Positions 1 through 6,965 are shown, counted from the first letter of the stretch. The stretch is 18,283 nucleotides of DNA from Chloroflexota bacterium (GCA_005882715.1 VBEI01000065.1:1978-20260); one strand, 5' to 3'. A program made the numbers and translations. Notes: a model not told the origin generated them from the letters alone.

Positions 1-1
1 G

Positions 2-343
2 GTGTTCGACTTTGATCCGGTAACCCGCGGATGGAGGACTGAAGATGTCGCCTACGCCATGTTCATGTTCGGCCGAGAATCACGCCTGTCCAGGCGGATC
101 AGAGACGGCGTAGCTTCTGCATTCCTAGTGGAGTACCGAAAGCACCATCGACTATCTGCCGAGGAGCTTCGGATGCTACCGATCACCGCTGTCGCGATTT
201 GGGTGACGAACGCTAGCTACTGCCACGTTATTGAACGAGACGGAGAGGACCCGGCGGCGTATTTCAGGCGTCATGTGAGCCTAATGCGGGACGTTGGAGC
301 CGAATTCGTCCGACTGCAACGAATTCTTGATCTCCCCGAGTGA
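2..343 (+). CDS. C-terminal fragment of an aminoglycoside-phosphotransferase-like (APH/choline kinase fold) protein
   Basis: The gene enters from the left edge, so its true start is not in the window; the GTG at position 2 is an internal Val codon. The visible 113 residues open with VFDFDPVTRGWRTEDVAYA. This resembles the 'IDFD...G....DLA' metal-binding segment that follows the catalytic loop in APH-type kinases. A helical C-terminal part with aromatic and charged residues follows, as is usual for that fold. These enzymes transfer phosphate from ATP to small-molecule hydroxyls, but the substrate cannot be told and the catalytic HxDxxxxN loop lies upstream of the window. The gene ends 27 bases before a convergent gene. 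The fold assignment is fairly likely; a homoserine-kinase-II-like or other APH-family member is equally possible. Confidence 0.6.
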   Translation: MFDFDPVTRGWRTEDVAYAMFMFGRESRLSRRIRDGVASAFLVEYRKHHRLSAEELRMLPITAVAIWVTNASYCHVIERDGEDPAAYFRRHVSLMRDVGAEFVRLQRILDLPE

Positions 344-370
344 GATTCGCCCCTTGACCGCCTGGTAGAG

Positions 371-871
371 CTACGACCGCTCGCGCTTCGGTAAGGGACG
401 TATTCGGCGGCGGGCGAGGTCTGTGAACACGGCGCGGAAGCCGATAAGGCCGGTCATCGCGAAGACGAGGAGCAGCGGCCAGGTGCGGATGCGGCGCAGG
501 TTGCCGACGCCGAGGTTCACCCAGAGCGTCCAGGCGGAGGCGATGAGGCCGGGCACGAACCAGACGGTCGCGAAGGTGGCGGCCGGGAGCCCGAGGTACC
601 AGCGCCGCCAGCCCAGGCCGCGGTCGAAGATGGTGAACCAGATGAGGCCGGCGAATCCCGCCACACCGAGGGTACGTTCGGCGACGTTGGCGTTCGTGGC
701 CTTCCACATCGTGAGGAAGCCGTTTAGCAGCGCGACCAACGTATTGCGCCCACGAGGCTCGTCCTCTCGCTCCACGTCCTCTTCGGTGAAGTCGTAGAGC
801 TCGTCTTCAACGACCCTACCGAGGCCGCGCATGCGCGACCACAGGTCGCGTATGGGATTATCGGCGGCCAT
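371..871 (-). CDS. Small multi-pass membrane protein of unknown function
   Basis: This encodes 166 aa from ATG (complement of 869-871). I do not recognise a family. The N-terminal third (1-60) is charged and acidic around 21-40 (VEDELYDFTEEDVEREDEP), so it is probably cytosolic. Hydrophobic stretches at about 68-82, 92-119 and 130-150 would make three membrane helices, or four if the long middle stretch folds as a hairpin. The C-terminus is very basic (ARRRIRPLPKRERS), consistent with a cytosolic tail by the positive-inside rule. No clear Shine-Dalgarno sequence precedes the ATG; a second in-frame ATG (Met14) is possible. The gene converges on the kinase fragment to its left. Confidence 0.6.
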   Translation of the reverse strand: MAADNPIRDLWSRMRGLGRVVEDELYDFTEEDVEREDEPRGRNTLVALLNGFLTMWKATNANVAERTLGVAGFAGLIWFTIFDRGLGWRRWYLGLPAATFATVWFVPGLIASAWTLWVNLGVGNLRRIRTWPLLLVFAMTGLIGFRAVFTDLARRRIRPLPKRERS

Positions 872-880
872 CAGCTGTAA

Positions 881-930
881 GCTTCCACAGGCTCAGCACG
901 AACGGGTTCCTTGGTGATTCAGAATGACAC
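881..930. repeat. Degenerate copy of a dispersed intergenic repeat
   Basis: The segment cttccacaggctcagcacga (883-902), followed by acggg, then gattcagaatgaca (916-929), resembles from memory a short intergenic repeat. That repeat has a 'CTTCGACAGGCTCAGCACGAACGG' core followed by 'TTCAGAATGACA', and is commonly met between genes in Chloroflexi and other environmental bacteria. Only one copy lies here, with about one mismatch in the core. The identification is by recall, not by comparison within the window. It lies just upstream of the small membrane protein gene and contains no ORF worth calling. Confidence 0.4.
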
Positions 931-1032
931 GTCCTTGGCGGCGTCTGCAATCGGATCGTTCTGCGTGGCGAAGCCGAGCTCGTAGCGGCTGGCATTGAAA
1001 CGGTTCTGCAAGCAATTCCCTGTCGGGACGTA

Positions 1033-1062
1033 TTGACAGGGTCAAGAACCGACATCTACTTT
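1033..1062 (+). promoter_or_regulatory. Probable sigma-70-type promoter of the truncated haemoglobin gene
   Basis: A perfect -35 hexamer TTGACA (1033-1038) is followed after 18 bases by TACTTT (1057-1062), a weak -10 that keeps the most conserved T, A and final T. Transcription would start near 1069, giving a leader of about 33 bases that contains the strong Shine-Dalgarno AAGGAGG (1087-1093), 8 bases before the ATG at 1102. The -35 match is clear; the -10 is weak. Confidence 0.5.
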
Positions 1063-1101
1063 TTGCGCGTACGAACCAACGCTCGGAAGGAGGGGGTTCA
1101 A

Positions 1102-1512
1102 ATGGCTGACCAAAGTCTCTACGAGCGGTTGGGAGGCGTGTACGCGATAGCCGCGGTCATTGATCGCTTCAGCGACTCTCTTATCAACGACCCCGCCATT
1201 CAGAATGGAAGTCCCGAGCTGAGGGAATGGCATACAGTCACATTCCGTCAGCGCCTGCCCGGCTTAAAGTTCCTGCGGACGCTATGGGTCTGCGATGTGG
1301 CCGGCGGACCGTTCAAGTACACAGCGCAGCCGTTGGACGACGCTCATTTCAACCTGCACATTTCGCCGGAGGTATTTGACGTCGTGGCCGGGCACCTCGC
1401 CCAGACGCTGGACGAATTCAATGTGCCGGAGCGCGAAAAGCAGGAAGTGCTCGGGGCGTTCGCCGCTCACAAGGGGGAAGTCACGGCGGGCGCGAGGGCC
1501 GCTTCTCAGTAA
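1102..1512 (+). CDS. Group I truncated haemoglobin
   Basis: This encodes a 136-aa haem protein of the 2-over-2 globin fold. Family members bind O2 or NO and are linked to NO detoxification or oxygen handling in the cytosol. The N-terminus SLYERLGGVYAIAAVIDRF (5-23) is typical of group I. The conserved GGPFKYT (68-74) precedes the F helix, and His82 in DDAHFNLHIS is the expected proximal haem ligand. The C-terminal helix has the usual FNVPEREKQEVLGAF pattern. The common B10 Tyr ('FYD') reads FSD (Ser24) here, and no 'FF' follows, as in a subgroup that I recall carrying LREWHT and LPGLKFLRTLW motifs. The start was chosen at 1102 because of the AAGGAGG sequence 8 bases upstream; an upstream in-frame TTG at 1033 lies in the promoter -35. 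DUF1622 follows after 55 bases. Confidence 0.9.
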   Translation: MADQSLYERLGGVYAIAAVIDRFSDSLINDPAIQNGSPELREWHTVTFRQRLPGLKFLRTLWVCDVAGGPFKYTAQPLDDAHFNLHISPEVFDVVAGHLAQTLDEFNVPEREKQEVLGAFAAHKGEVTAGARAASQ

Positions 1513-1567
1513 TCACGGCCAATTCTTCGGGCCCGCCTGAAGACAGGTCGCTTGCTGGCGTGGCGAG

Positions 1568-1969
1568 GTGGACTTTAATGACGTAATGGAGAACATCGGC
1601 CGGGCTATCGATGCGGTAGGCGTCGCGGTGATAGTCCTGGGCGCTGTTCTCGCCTGTGCGGTATTCCTTAAGCGTCAGTTCCCCCGGGCCCCGGCTCTGG
1701 ATAGCTATCGAGAGCTTCGTCAAACTCTGGGGCGCTCCTTACTGCTCGGACTGGAGTTCCTGGTCGCCGGAGACATTATTCGGACGGTGGCGGCCACGCC
1801 TACGTTCAGAAGTGTAGGCGTGCTCGCGATCATAGTCCTCGTCAGAACGTTTCTCAGCTTTTCCCTGGAGCTCGAAGTCACCGGGCGATGGCCCTGGGAG
1901 CGCAAAGAGGGCCGCTCCCCGCAAGTACCGGAGGCCGCGCTGTCCCTCAAGGCTGACGGTAAGCGATGA
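1568..1969 (+). CDS. DUF1622 family membrane protein
   Basis: This encodes 133 aa with three predicted membrane segments at about 14-33, 54-70 and 82-100. The centre matches the DUF1622 signature as I know it: YRELRQTLGRSLLLGLEFLV (47-66), then AGDIIRTV (67-74), and LVRTFLSFSLELE (91-103). Family function is unknown. A GTG start at 1568 is used because it keeps the N-terminal helix and has a purine-rich GGCGAG immediately upstream; ATG at 1586 is the alternative. The gene lies 55 bases after the globin gene in the same direction, so the two may share a transcript. Its end converges on the amidase gene with a 70-base gap that holds nothing I recognise. Confidence 0.8.
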   Translation: MDFNDVMENIGRAIDAVGVAVIVLGAVLACAVFLKRQFPRAPALDSYRELRQTLGRSLLLGLEFLVAGDIIRTVAATPTFRSVGVLAIIVLVRTFLSFSLELEVTGRWPWERKEGRSPQVPEAALSLKADGKR

Positions 1970-2039
1970 GGTTAGCGGCCGGGGAGAGAGTTCCGGGTGG
2001 TGACGCGTCCCATGGTTGCGCTCGCCGGGGTGCGCTCAT

Positions 2040-3473
2040 TCACACGGCCATCGCGGCGACTTCGACCGGCCAGCGGTCGTTCCACGGTCGCGCTTGCTCG
2101 AAGGCGTAGGCGGCCTGGAGGACGAGGTCGTCGCGGTGGCGGCCGGCGACAATCTGAAGGCCAATCGGCAGGTCGCGGTCGCTGAAACCGCTGCGCACGC
2201 TGATTGCTGGGTGGCCGGAGAGGTTGAACGGCGGCGTGAACGGGACGACGTGCAGCGGACTCTTCAGCGGCTTGCCGTCGATCTCGGTCGGCCAGTTGCC
2301 GCGGGCGTCGATGGCGTCAAACGGAAGCGTCGGGGTGAGAAGGAGGTCATACTTCTGGAAGAACTCCGCCAGCTGGTTCACGAGCCGCGCACGGGCGCGT
2401 TGGGCCTGACCGTACTTATCCCAGGTTACCTTCTTCGCGGTCAGGGCGCCGGTGAGGAAGGCGTGGCCGAAGCGGTCGCGCTCTTCGGCGAGCTTCTCAT
2501 AGATCTGCGCGTAAGTGCCGGTCGAAGAGATGCGTCCCCAGAGGACGCCGAGGTCGTCGAAAACGTGGCCGACCTCGTCGACCTTATAGCCCATCTCCTC
2601 GAACGCTCGAACGCCGTCTTCGCAGCCGCGCCGGACATCCGGCTCGACGCTCGCGTAGCCGAGGTCCGGGCTCCAGGCGATCCGCAGGTCTTTCGGCAGG
2701 CGGTCGAGAATGTCCACGTACGAGCAACCCGGATGAGGTAGAGCGTTCGGGTCGGTCTCGGATGTTCCGATCACGCAGTCGACGTAGAGAGCGGCATCGC
2801 GTACGGTCCGCACCATCGGCCCGTAGACGCTCGTGTCGTTCCAGCCCAGCATCTCGAACGGCCCCATTGGGATGCGGCCAAAAGACACTTTGAGCCCGGG
2901 CATGCCGCACCAGGACGCCGGGATGCGGACGCTGCCGCCGCCGTCGGAGCCGGTGCAGAACGGCACCTGCCCGGAGCTGACCGCCGCAGAAGAGCCGCCG
3001 CTGGAGCCGCCGGGCGTGCGCTCTGGGTTCCACGGATTGCGGGAGACCCCAAAGAGTAGGTTCTTGCTAATCGCCGTGTAGCCGAACTCCGGCGAGTTGG
3101 TCTTGCCCATGGCGATTGCGCCGGCCGCCTTCAGCCGCTGCACCTGAGTGGAGTCGCCTTTAGGGTAGTGGTCTCGGAACGGTACGGAGGCGTGCGTCGA
3201 CGGAAAGCCCGCCAGGTCCTCGAGTTCCTTCACCCCGAACGGAAGCCCCGCGAGCGGGCCCGGGTCCTGCCCCCTCGCGATGCGCGACTCGATCTCGTGC
3301 GCCTCCGCCAGCAGCTCGTCGCGGTCGCGCATGCCCGTCCAGGCGTTGAGTACTTCGTTCGTCTCGTCGATGCGGTCGAAGCAGGCCTGCATCAGCTCGA
3401 CGGGCGACAGTTGCTTCGAACGAATACGCTGGGCGAGCTCGTGGGCGGGCGTGAAGTTGAGTTTGGACGGCAT
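2040..3473 (-). CDS. Amidase signature (AS) family amidase
   Basis: This encodes a 477-aa hydrolase of the amidase signature family, which cleaves amide bonds of carboxamides, aryl amides or related compounds. The Ser-cisSer-Lys triad is intact: Lys82 in LPFGVKELEDLAG, cis-Ser157 in the glycine/serine-rich TPGGSSGGSSAAVSSG (153-168), and nucleophile Ser181 in GSDGGGSVRIPAS (175-187). The 24-residue spacing between the two serines is that expected for the family. The length is usual for a stand-alone amidase. There is no GatB or GatC partner nearby, so a role in tRNA amidation is unlikely; the substrate is unknown. The start is the ATG at 3473, preceded at 6 bases by AAGGAG on the minus strand (3480-3485). 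A longer 604-aa reading upstream runs through the inverted-repeat element and has no family similarity. Confidence 0.93.
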   Translation of the reverse strand: MPSKLNFTPAHELAQRIRSKQLSPVELMQACFDRIDETNEVLNAWTGMRDRDELLAEAHEIESRIARGQDPGPLAGLPFGVKELEDLAGFPSTHASVPFRDHYPKGDSTQVQRLKAAGAIAMGKTNSPEFGYTAISKNLLFGVSRNPWNPERTPGGSSGGSSAAVSSGQVPFCTGSDGGGSVRIPASWCGMPGLKVSFGRIPMGPFEMLGWNDTSVYGPMVRTVRDAALYVDCVIGTSETDPNALPHPGCSYVDILDRLPKDLRIAWSPDLGYASVEPDVRRGCEDGVRAFEEMGYKVDEVGHVFDDLGVLWGRISSTGTYAQIYEKLAEERDRFGHAFLTGALTAKKVTWDKYGQAQRARARLVNQLAEFFQKYDLLLTPTLPFDAIDARGNWPTEIDGKPLKSPLHVVPFTPPFNLSGHPAISVRSGFSDRDLPIGLQIVAGRHRDDLVLQAAYAFEQARPWNDRWPVEVAAMAV

Positions 3474-3500
3474 GGGGTTCTCCTTCGTCTTGGTGGCAGG

Positions 3501-3506
3501 ATGATA
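3501..3506 (-). promoter_or_regulatory. Possible -10 box of the amidase gene
   Basis: On the minus strand TATCAT (complement of 3501-3506) lies 27 bases upstream of the amidase ATG and fits a -10 element. No convincing -35 is seen 16-18 bases further upstream. The match is to one hexamer only. Confidence 0.25.
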
Positions 3507-3540
3507 CAACGAGCGCTGGCGGTTTCGAAAGCGAGACGCC

Positions 3541-3638
3541 TGTAGAGACGTGCCAGACCGAAGGGAACGACTGTCGATCCTGTTCTCGTTCCGCGCGAGA
3601 CGACATTTCTTACGCGACCCCAGCGGCACGTCTCTACA
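3541..3638. repeat. 98-bp MITE-like element with perfect 14-bp terminal inverted repeats
   Basis: tgtagagacgtgcc (3541-3554) is repeated exactly in inverted form as ggcacgtctctaca (3625-3638), enclosing 70 bases. A second nested inverted pair, ggaacga (3564-3570) and tcgttcc (3586-3592), lies inside. The whole could fold into a branched hairpin. The 'gtagagacgt...acgtctctac' terminal motif resembles palindromic repeats known from intergenic DNA of cyanobacteria and Chloroflexi (by recall). No target-site duplication is obvious at the ends. It sits between the divergent amidase and LLM oxidoreductase genes, close to both promoters, and encodes nothing. Confidence 0.65.
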
Positions 3639-3658
3639 ACGATGGTCCCCAGAAGGCG

Positions 3659-3664
3659 TATGAT
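3659..3664 (+). promoter_or_regulatory. Possible -10 box of the LLM oxidoreductase gene
   Basis: TATGAT (3659-3664) matches the -10 consensus at 5 of 6 positions. It lies 27 bases before the ATG at 3692, with the Shine-Dalgarno GGAGGAG between them. No good -35 is seen; the sequence where it would lie is the right arm of the inverted-repeat element. Confidence 0.35.
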
Positions 3665-3691
3665 TTCGCTCGCAATTGAAGGAGGAGACGC

Positions 3692-4747
3692 ATGAAGACC
3701 GCGATTGGAGTCGGACTGACGACGGACGAGAACTGGGACGAGTTCTCGACTTACGTGATCGAGGGGGAGCGCATGGGAGTGGACAGCGTCTGGTCTGCAG
3801 AGGCGTGGGGGCACGACGGCGCGACGCCGCTCGCGTACCTAGCGGCGAAGACATCCCGCATCAAGCTCGGCAGCGGCATCCTCCAGACGGTCGGGCGGAC
3901 GCCGGCAAACCTGGCCATGACGGCAATGACGCTCCAGTCGATGTCCGGCGGGCGCTTCCTGCTCGGCCTCGGCGTAAGCGGGCCGCAGGTGGTAGAAGGC
4001 TGGCACGGCGTGCGGTACACGCGGCCAATCCGGCGCCTGCAGGAGACCATCGCAGTCGTGAAGCTGCTCACGAGGGGGGAGAAATCACAGTACGAGGGCG
4101 AGATCATCCGTCTACCGCTTCCGGGCGGCGAGGGGAAAGCGATCCGTTCGCGGGCAAAACCGCAACCGGACATTCCGATCTACCTAGCGACGCTCAGCCC
4201 GAACTCGCTCGAGCTGACGGGGGAGGTTGCGGATGGCTGGCTCGGCACATCGTTCATGCCGGAGCACGCGGACGTATTCTTCGAGCACATCCGACGTGGC
4301 GCCCAGAAGGCAGGCCGGCCGTTCGAGGATATCGATCTCGCGGTCGGCGGCGCCGTCGGCTTCTCGGACGACATCGACAAGCTGCTGGCGCGGCACCGGC
4401 CGGGGATCGCCTTCACACTGGGTGCGATGGGCTCGAAGCGGCACAACTTCTACAACGGTGCCTTCCGCCGTGCCGGCTACGACGAGGAGGCGATCGCCGT
4501 CCAGAACCGCTGGCTCGAAGGCGACCGTGAAGGCGCTTCCTCGCTCGTGCCCGACGAGCTCGTGCTCCAGACGAACCTGCTCGGCACCGAAGACATGGTC
4601 CGCGAGCGCATCCGCAAGTACCGCGACGCCGGCATAACAACGCTGCGACTGCAGCCGGATGGCCGCACGCTCGACGAGCGGCTGGAGACGTTGGGGCGCG
4701 CGGTGGAGCTAGTGACCGAGGTTGCGGCGGAGGCGAAGGTCGCATAG
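3692..4747 (+). CDS. LLM class F420-dependent oxidoreductase (luciferase-like)
   Basis: This encodes a 351-aa TIM-barrel enzyme of the bacterial-luciferase-like superfamily, F420-binding type. Such enzymes use reduced F420 to transfer hydride to, or oxidise, small substrates. Family marks are the N-terminal strand MKTAIGVGLTTDENW, AEAWGHDGATPLAYLA (37-52), TSRIKLGSGI (54-63), the MTLQSMSGGRFLLGLGVSGP stretch (79-98) and GWHGVRY (103-109). These resemble methylene-tetrahydromethanopterin-reductase-like proteins. FMN-dependent members share the fold, but the two Ddn-like genes nearby make F420 use more likely. The start at 3692 has GGAGGAG 5 bases upstream. The ruvB promoter overlaps its stop codon, so the next gene appears to be transcribed separately. 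Confidence 0.9.
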   Translation: MKTAIGVGLTTDENWDEFSTYVIEGERMGVDSVWSAEAWGHDGATPLAYLAAKTSRIKLGSGILQTVGRTPANLAMTAMTLQSMSGGRFLLGLGVSGPQVVEGWHGVRYTRPIRRLQETIAVVKLLTRGEKSQYEGEIIRLPLPGGEGKAIRSRAKPQPDIPIYLATLSPNSLELTGEVADGWLGTSFMPEHADVFFEHIRRGAQKAGRPFEDIDLAVGGAVGFSDDIDKLLARHRPGIAFTLGAMGSKRHNFYNGAFRRAGYDEEAIAVQNRWLEGDREGASSLVPDELVLQTNLLGTEDMVRERIRKYRDAGITTLRLQPDGRTLDERLETLGRAVELVTEVAAEAKVA

Positions 4748-4773
4748 ACCGCCCATGGCAGGCCCGGTATAAT
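4745..4773 (+). promoter_or_regulatory. Promoter of ruvB
   Basis: TAGACC (4745-4750, 4 of 6 to the -35 consensus if the last position is ignored, otherwise weaker) and a perfect -10 TATAAT (4768-4773) are separated by exactly 17 bases. The -35 overlaps the stop codon of the preceding gene. Transcription would start near 4780, about 20 bases before the GGAGG at 4800-4804. Confidence 0.65.
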
Positions 4774-4811
4774 CGCCAGCAGTAGCACAAGCATTCTACG
4801 GAGGCGGGCGA

Positions 4812-5837
4812 ACGACCACCGAGCGCATAATCTCCGGCAAGCCGCAGGACGAAGAAGAGGCGATCGATGTCACCTTGCGGCCCCGCCGCCTCGATGAGTT
4901 CATCGGCCAAGAGAAGCTCAAGGACAACCTCGGTATCGCCGTGGACGCGGCCAAGCAGCGCGACGAGCCGCTCGACCACCTGCTCTTCTATGGGCCGCCC
5001 GGCCTCGGCAAGACGACGCTCGCCCACATCATCGCTTCCGAGATGGGCGTCTCAGTGCGCGTCACGTCCGGTCCGGCAGTCGAGCGCGCGGGCGACCTCG
5101 CCGCAATCCTGACGAACCTTCAGGAGCACGACGTGCTGTTCATCGACGAGATCCATCGCCTGCCGCGCGCCGCGGAAGAGGTGCTTTACCCGGCGATGGA
5201 GGACTACGCGCTGGACATCGTGCTCGGCCGGGGGCCAGGCGCGCGCTCGGTCCGTCTCTCGATTCCGCGATTCACGCTCGTCGGCGCGACGACGCGGTAT
5301 GCGATGCTCTCGCCGCCGCTACGCGACCGCTTCGGCGCCGTCTACCGCCTGGACTTCTACGATGAGCCGGCGATCGCTGCGATCATCTTGCGCAACGCCG
5401 GGATCTTGAAGGTCCCGATCGACGACAATGGCGCCGAAGAGATAGCGCGACGCTCGCGCGGGACACCGCGCGTGGCCAACCGACTGCTGCGGCGGGTAAG
5501 GGACTACGCGCAGGTGCGGGCGGACGGCTCGATCAACGCCGCGGTGGCGGGCGAGGCGTTGTTGCGACTGGACGTGGATGATCTCGGGCTCGATGATGTC
5601 GACCACAAGGTGTTGCGCACGATCATCGAGAAGTACGACGGCGGGCCGGTTGGTATCGAGACGATCGCCGCTTCCATCTCGGAAGAGGCGGACACAATTA
5701 TGGACGTCTACGAGCCGTATCTGATGCAGGTCGGGTTCCTCCAGCGCACGCCGCGCGGCCGCATCGCGACACGTCACGCCTATGCGCATCTGGGCCTCGA
5801 GGCGCCGCGTTCGGCGCAGGCCATGCTGTTCGAGTAG
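4812..5837 (+). CDS. ruvB: Holliday junction branch migration ATPase RuvB
   Basis: This encodes RuvB, the AAA+ motor that drives branch migration of Holliday junctions with RuvA and RuvC. Visible motifs are RPRRLDEFIGQEKLKDNL near the N-terminus, Walker A GPPGLGKTTLA, Walker B VLFIDEIHRL, sensor 1 LVGATTR, the arginine-finger segment PPLRDRFGAVYRLDFY, sensor 2 GTPRVANRLLRRVRDYA and a winged-helix C-terminus ending in RIATRHAYAHLGL. The first conventional start codon in frame is TTG at 4875, which would remove about 21 residues (TERIISGKPQDEEEAIDVT) that are typical of RuvB N-termini. The frame is open from 4773 with no ATG, GTG or CTG before that TTG. The best-placed start is ACG at 4812, 7 bases after GGAGG (4800-4804), giving 341 aa, the normal RuvB length. 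ruvA and ruvC are not adjacent. Identity is certain; the start is inferred. Confidence 0.97.
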   Translation, partial: TTTERIISGKPQDEEEAIDVTLRPRRLDEFIGQEKLKDNLGIAVDAAKQRDEPLDHLLFYGPPGLGKTTLAHIIASEMGVSVRVTSGPAVERAGDLAAILTNLQEHDVLFIDEIHRLPRAAEEVLYPAMEDYALDIVLGRGPGARSVRLSIPRFTLVGATTRYAMLSPPLRDRFGAVYRLDFYDEPAIAAIILRNAGILKVPIDDNGAEEIARRSRGTPRVANRLLRRVRDYAQVRADGSINAAVAGEALLRLDVDDLGLDDVDHKVLRTIIEKYDGGPVGIETIAASISEEADTIMDVYEPYLMQVGFLQRTPRGRIATRHAYAHLGLEAPRSAQAMLFE

Positions 5838-5841
5838 CCCG

Positions 5842-6334
5842 ATGGCCAACCCGTTCGCGATTGTTCCACAAGCTCGCGAATTACAGCGGGCCGCCGGCCT
5901 TCTTCCGCGTGTTGCCGCTGCCGCGTGGTTTCGCACTCCTGACGGTGACCGGTCGCAAGACGGGCAAGCGCCGCCGCCGGCCGATTCGGGCCATCCGAGA
6001 TGGCACAACGCTCTACGCGGTGGCTATTCTGGGGGCGCAATCCGACTGGCTGAGGAATCTAAGGGCTGATCCCAAGGCTCAGGCGCGGCTGGGCATCCGG
6101 ACGCGCGGCATAACGCTGCGGGAAATCACGGACGCGGCGCAGCGGGAGGAGGCCGAACAGCTCTACATCGAGACGATCGTCCCTTACGACTACTTCGACG
6201 TCCCCATCGTCGACTGGACGATTCCATCGCCGTCCCGCATCGTCGATTGGACGTGGCCATCGCCGTCCCGCATCCGCAAGTCCCATCGCGAGTGGCTCGA
6301 GCGGGGCACCCTCGTCGCGCTCGAGCTGGAGTAA
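5842..6334 (+). CDS. Ddn-like (DUF385/nitroreductase family) deazaflavin-dependent oxidoreductase, apparent 1-base frameshift near the start
   Basis: This encodes a small split-barrel protein of the Ddn family, which binds F420 and reduces quinones or nitro compounds, often at the membrane. Family features are LANYSGPPAFFRVLPLPRG, then LLTVTGRKTGKRRRRPI and LYAVAILGAQSDWLRNLRA. The frame of the body opens only at a TTG (5861). The ATG at 5842, 4 bases after ruvB, reads MANPF and then leaves the frame. Removing one base at about 5856-5858 joins MANPF directly to RLFHKLANYSGPP, the N-terminus expected for the family, and gives a 163-aa product. This is either a sequencing or assembly insertion or a real frameshift mutation. 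Residues encoded at 6206-6271 contain a tandem 11-residue duplication. Family assignment is good; the state of the gene is uncertain. Confidence 0.75.
6206..6271 (+). repeat. Two tandem 33-bp units inside the Ddn-like gene
   Basis: Units 6206-6238 and 6239-6271 match at 29 of 33 bases and encode IVDWTIPSPSR and IVDWTWPSPSR. The frame is kept. The four differences are one silent base and a three-base Ile-to-Trp change, so the duplication is fairly recent. Confidence 0.9.
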
Positions 6335-6345
6335 GCTAACCTTCG

Positions 6346-6963
6346 ATGCGGCTCCTAGTGCTGCTCTTCGCTATCGTGGTCTCAATAACGCTGTCGGCAT
6401 GTGGAGGCGATGACGAGTCCGATCGCACAACCACGACAGCCAGCCCGGCGCGGAGCTCGGCTGCCGTTACCGTCACGCCAAAGGAGGGAGCCATGGAATT
6501 CACGCTCACAAGCGATGCATTTACGGATGGCGAATCCATTCCCGCGCGCTTCACCTGCGATGGTGATGACGTCTCGCCGGCGCTGAAGTGGCAGGGCGTT
6601 CCCGACGAAGCTCAGTCCCTCGCCCTGATCATGGACGACCCGGATGCGCCCGGCGGAACATACACGCATTGGCTGATTTATAACGTTCGCGGCCAAGCAC
6701 GCGCCCTCCCGGAGGGCGTGGAAAAGACCGACCGACCCGCTAACGGCGAGGGCGCCGTGCAGGGCAGCAACGATTTCGGAGATAACGCTTACGGAGGGCC
6801 CTGCCCGCCGGGCGGCAATGCTCACCATTACAACTTCCGACTCTATGCACTCGATGGGATCTTGGATCTTGATCCGGGCGCCTCGAAGGAGAGCCTGCTT
6901 AAAGCGATGGAAGGCCGTATCCTCGGCGAGACGACCCTGACAGGGACGTACAAGAGGCGATAG
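6346..6963 (+). CDS. YbhB/YbcL (PEBP / Raf-kinase-inhibitor-like) family protein, predicted lipoprotein with a second internal start
   Basis: From ATG 6346 the product is 205 aa. It begins with a lipoprotein signal (hydrophobic 3-16, lipobox LSAC with Cys19) and a Ser/Thr/Ala-rich linker (about 24-45). The PEBP domain starts at EFTLTSDAFTDG (51-62) and carries the phosphate/ligand-pocket motifs MDDPDAPGGTYTHW (96-109) and GPCPPGGNAHHYNFRLYALD (151-170). Bacterial members bind small anionic or lipid ligands; a specific role is unknown. An in-frame ATG at 6493 (Met50) lies 5 bases after AAGGAGG (6481-6487), a far better Shine-Dalgarno than anything before 6346. It would yield a 156-aa cytosolic protein, the usual length of YbhB. 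Both forms may be made. RidA follows after 2 bases. Confidence 0.88.
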   Translation: MRLLVLLFAIVVSITLSACGGDDESDRTTTTASPARSSAAVTVTPKEGAMEFTLTSDAFTDGESIPARFTCDGDDVSPALKWQGVPDEAQSLALIMDDPDAPGGTYTHWLIYNVRGQARALPEGVEKTDRPANGEGAVQGSNDFGDNAYGGPCPPGGNAHHYNFRLYALDGILDLDPGASKESLLKAMEGRILGETTLTGTYKRR

Positions 6964-6965
6964 GC

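Noticed and set aside
858..1055. 65-codon minus-strand frame upstream of the globin gene
   Set aside because: It lies over the dispersed repeat and the globin promoter, with no ribosome binding site and low-complexity Ser/Arg content.
2016..2741. 241-codon open frame opposite the amidase gene
   Set aside because: It is a shadow of high-GC codon bias on the other strand; the amidase motifs are unmistakable and the frame has no family-like pattern.
3474..3854. 127-residue N-terminal extension of the amidase reading
   Set aside because: It passes through the inverted-repeat element, has low-complexity Arg/Ser composition, and a strong ribosome binding site precedes the internal ATG at 3473.
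4875..5837. ruvB starting at TTG 4875
   Set aside because: It would remove conserved RuvB N-terminal residues and place the GGAGG 70 bases away.
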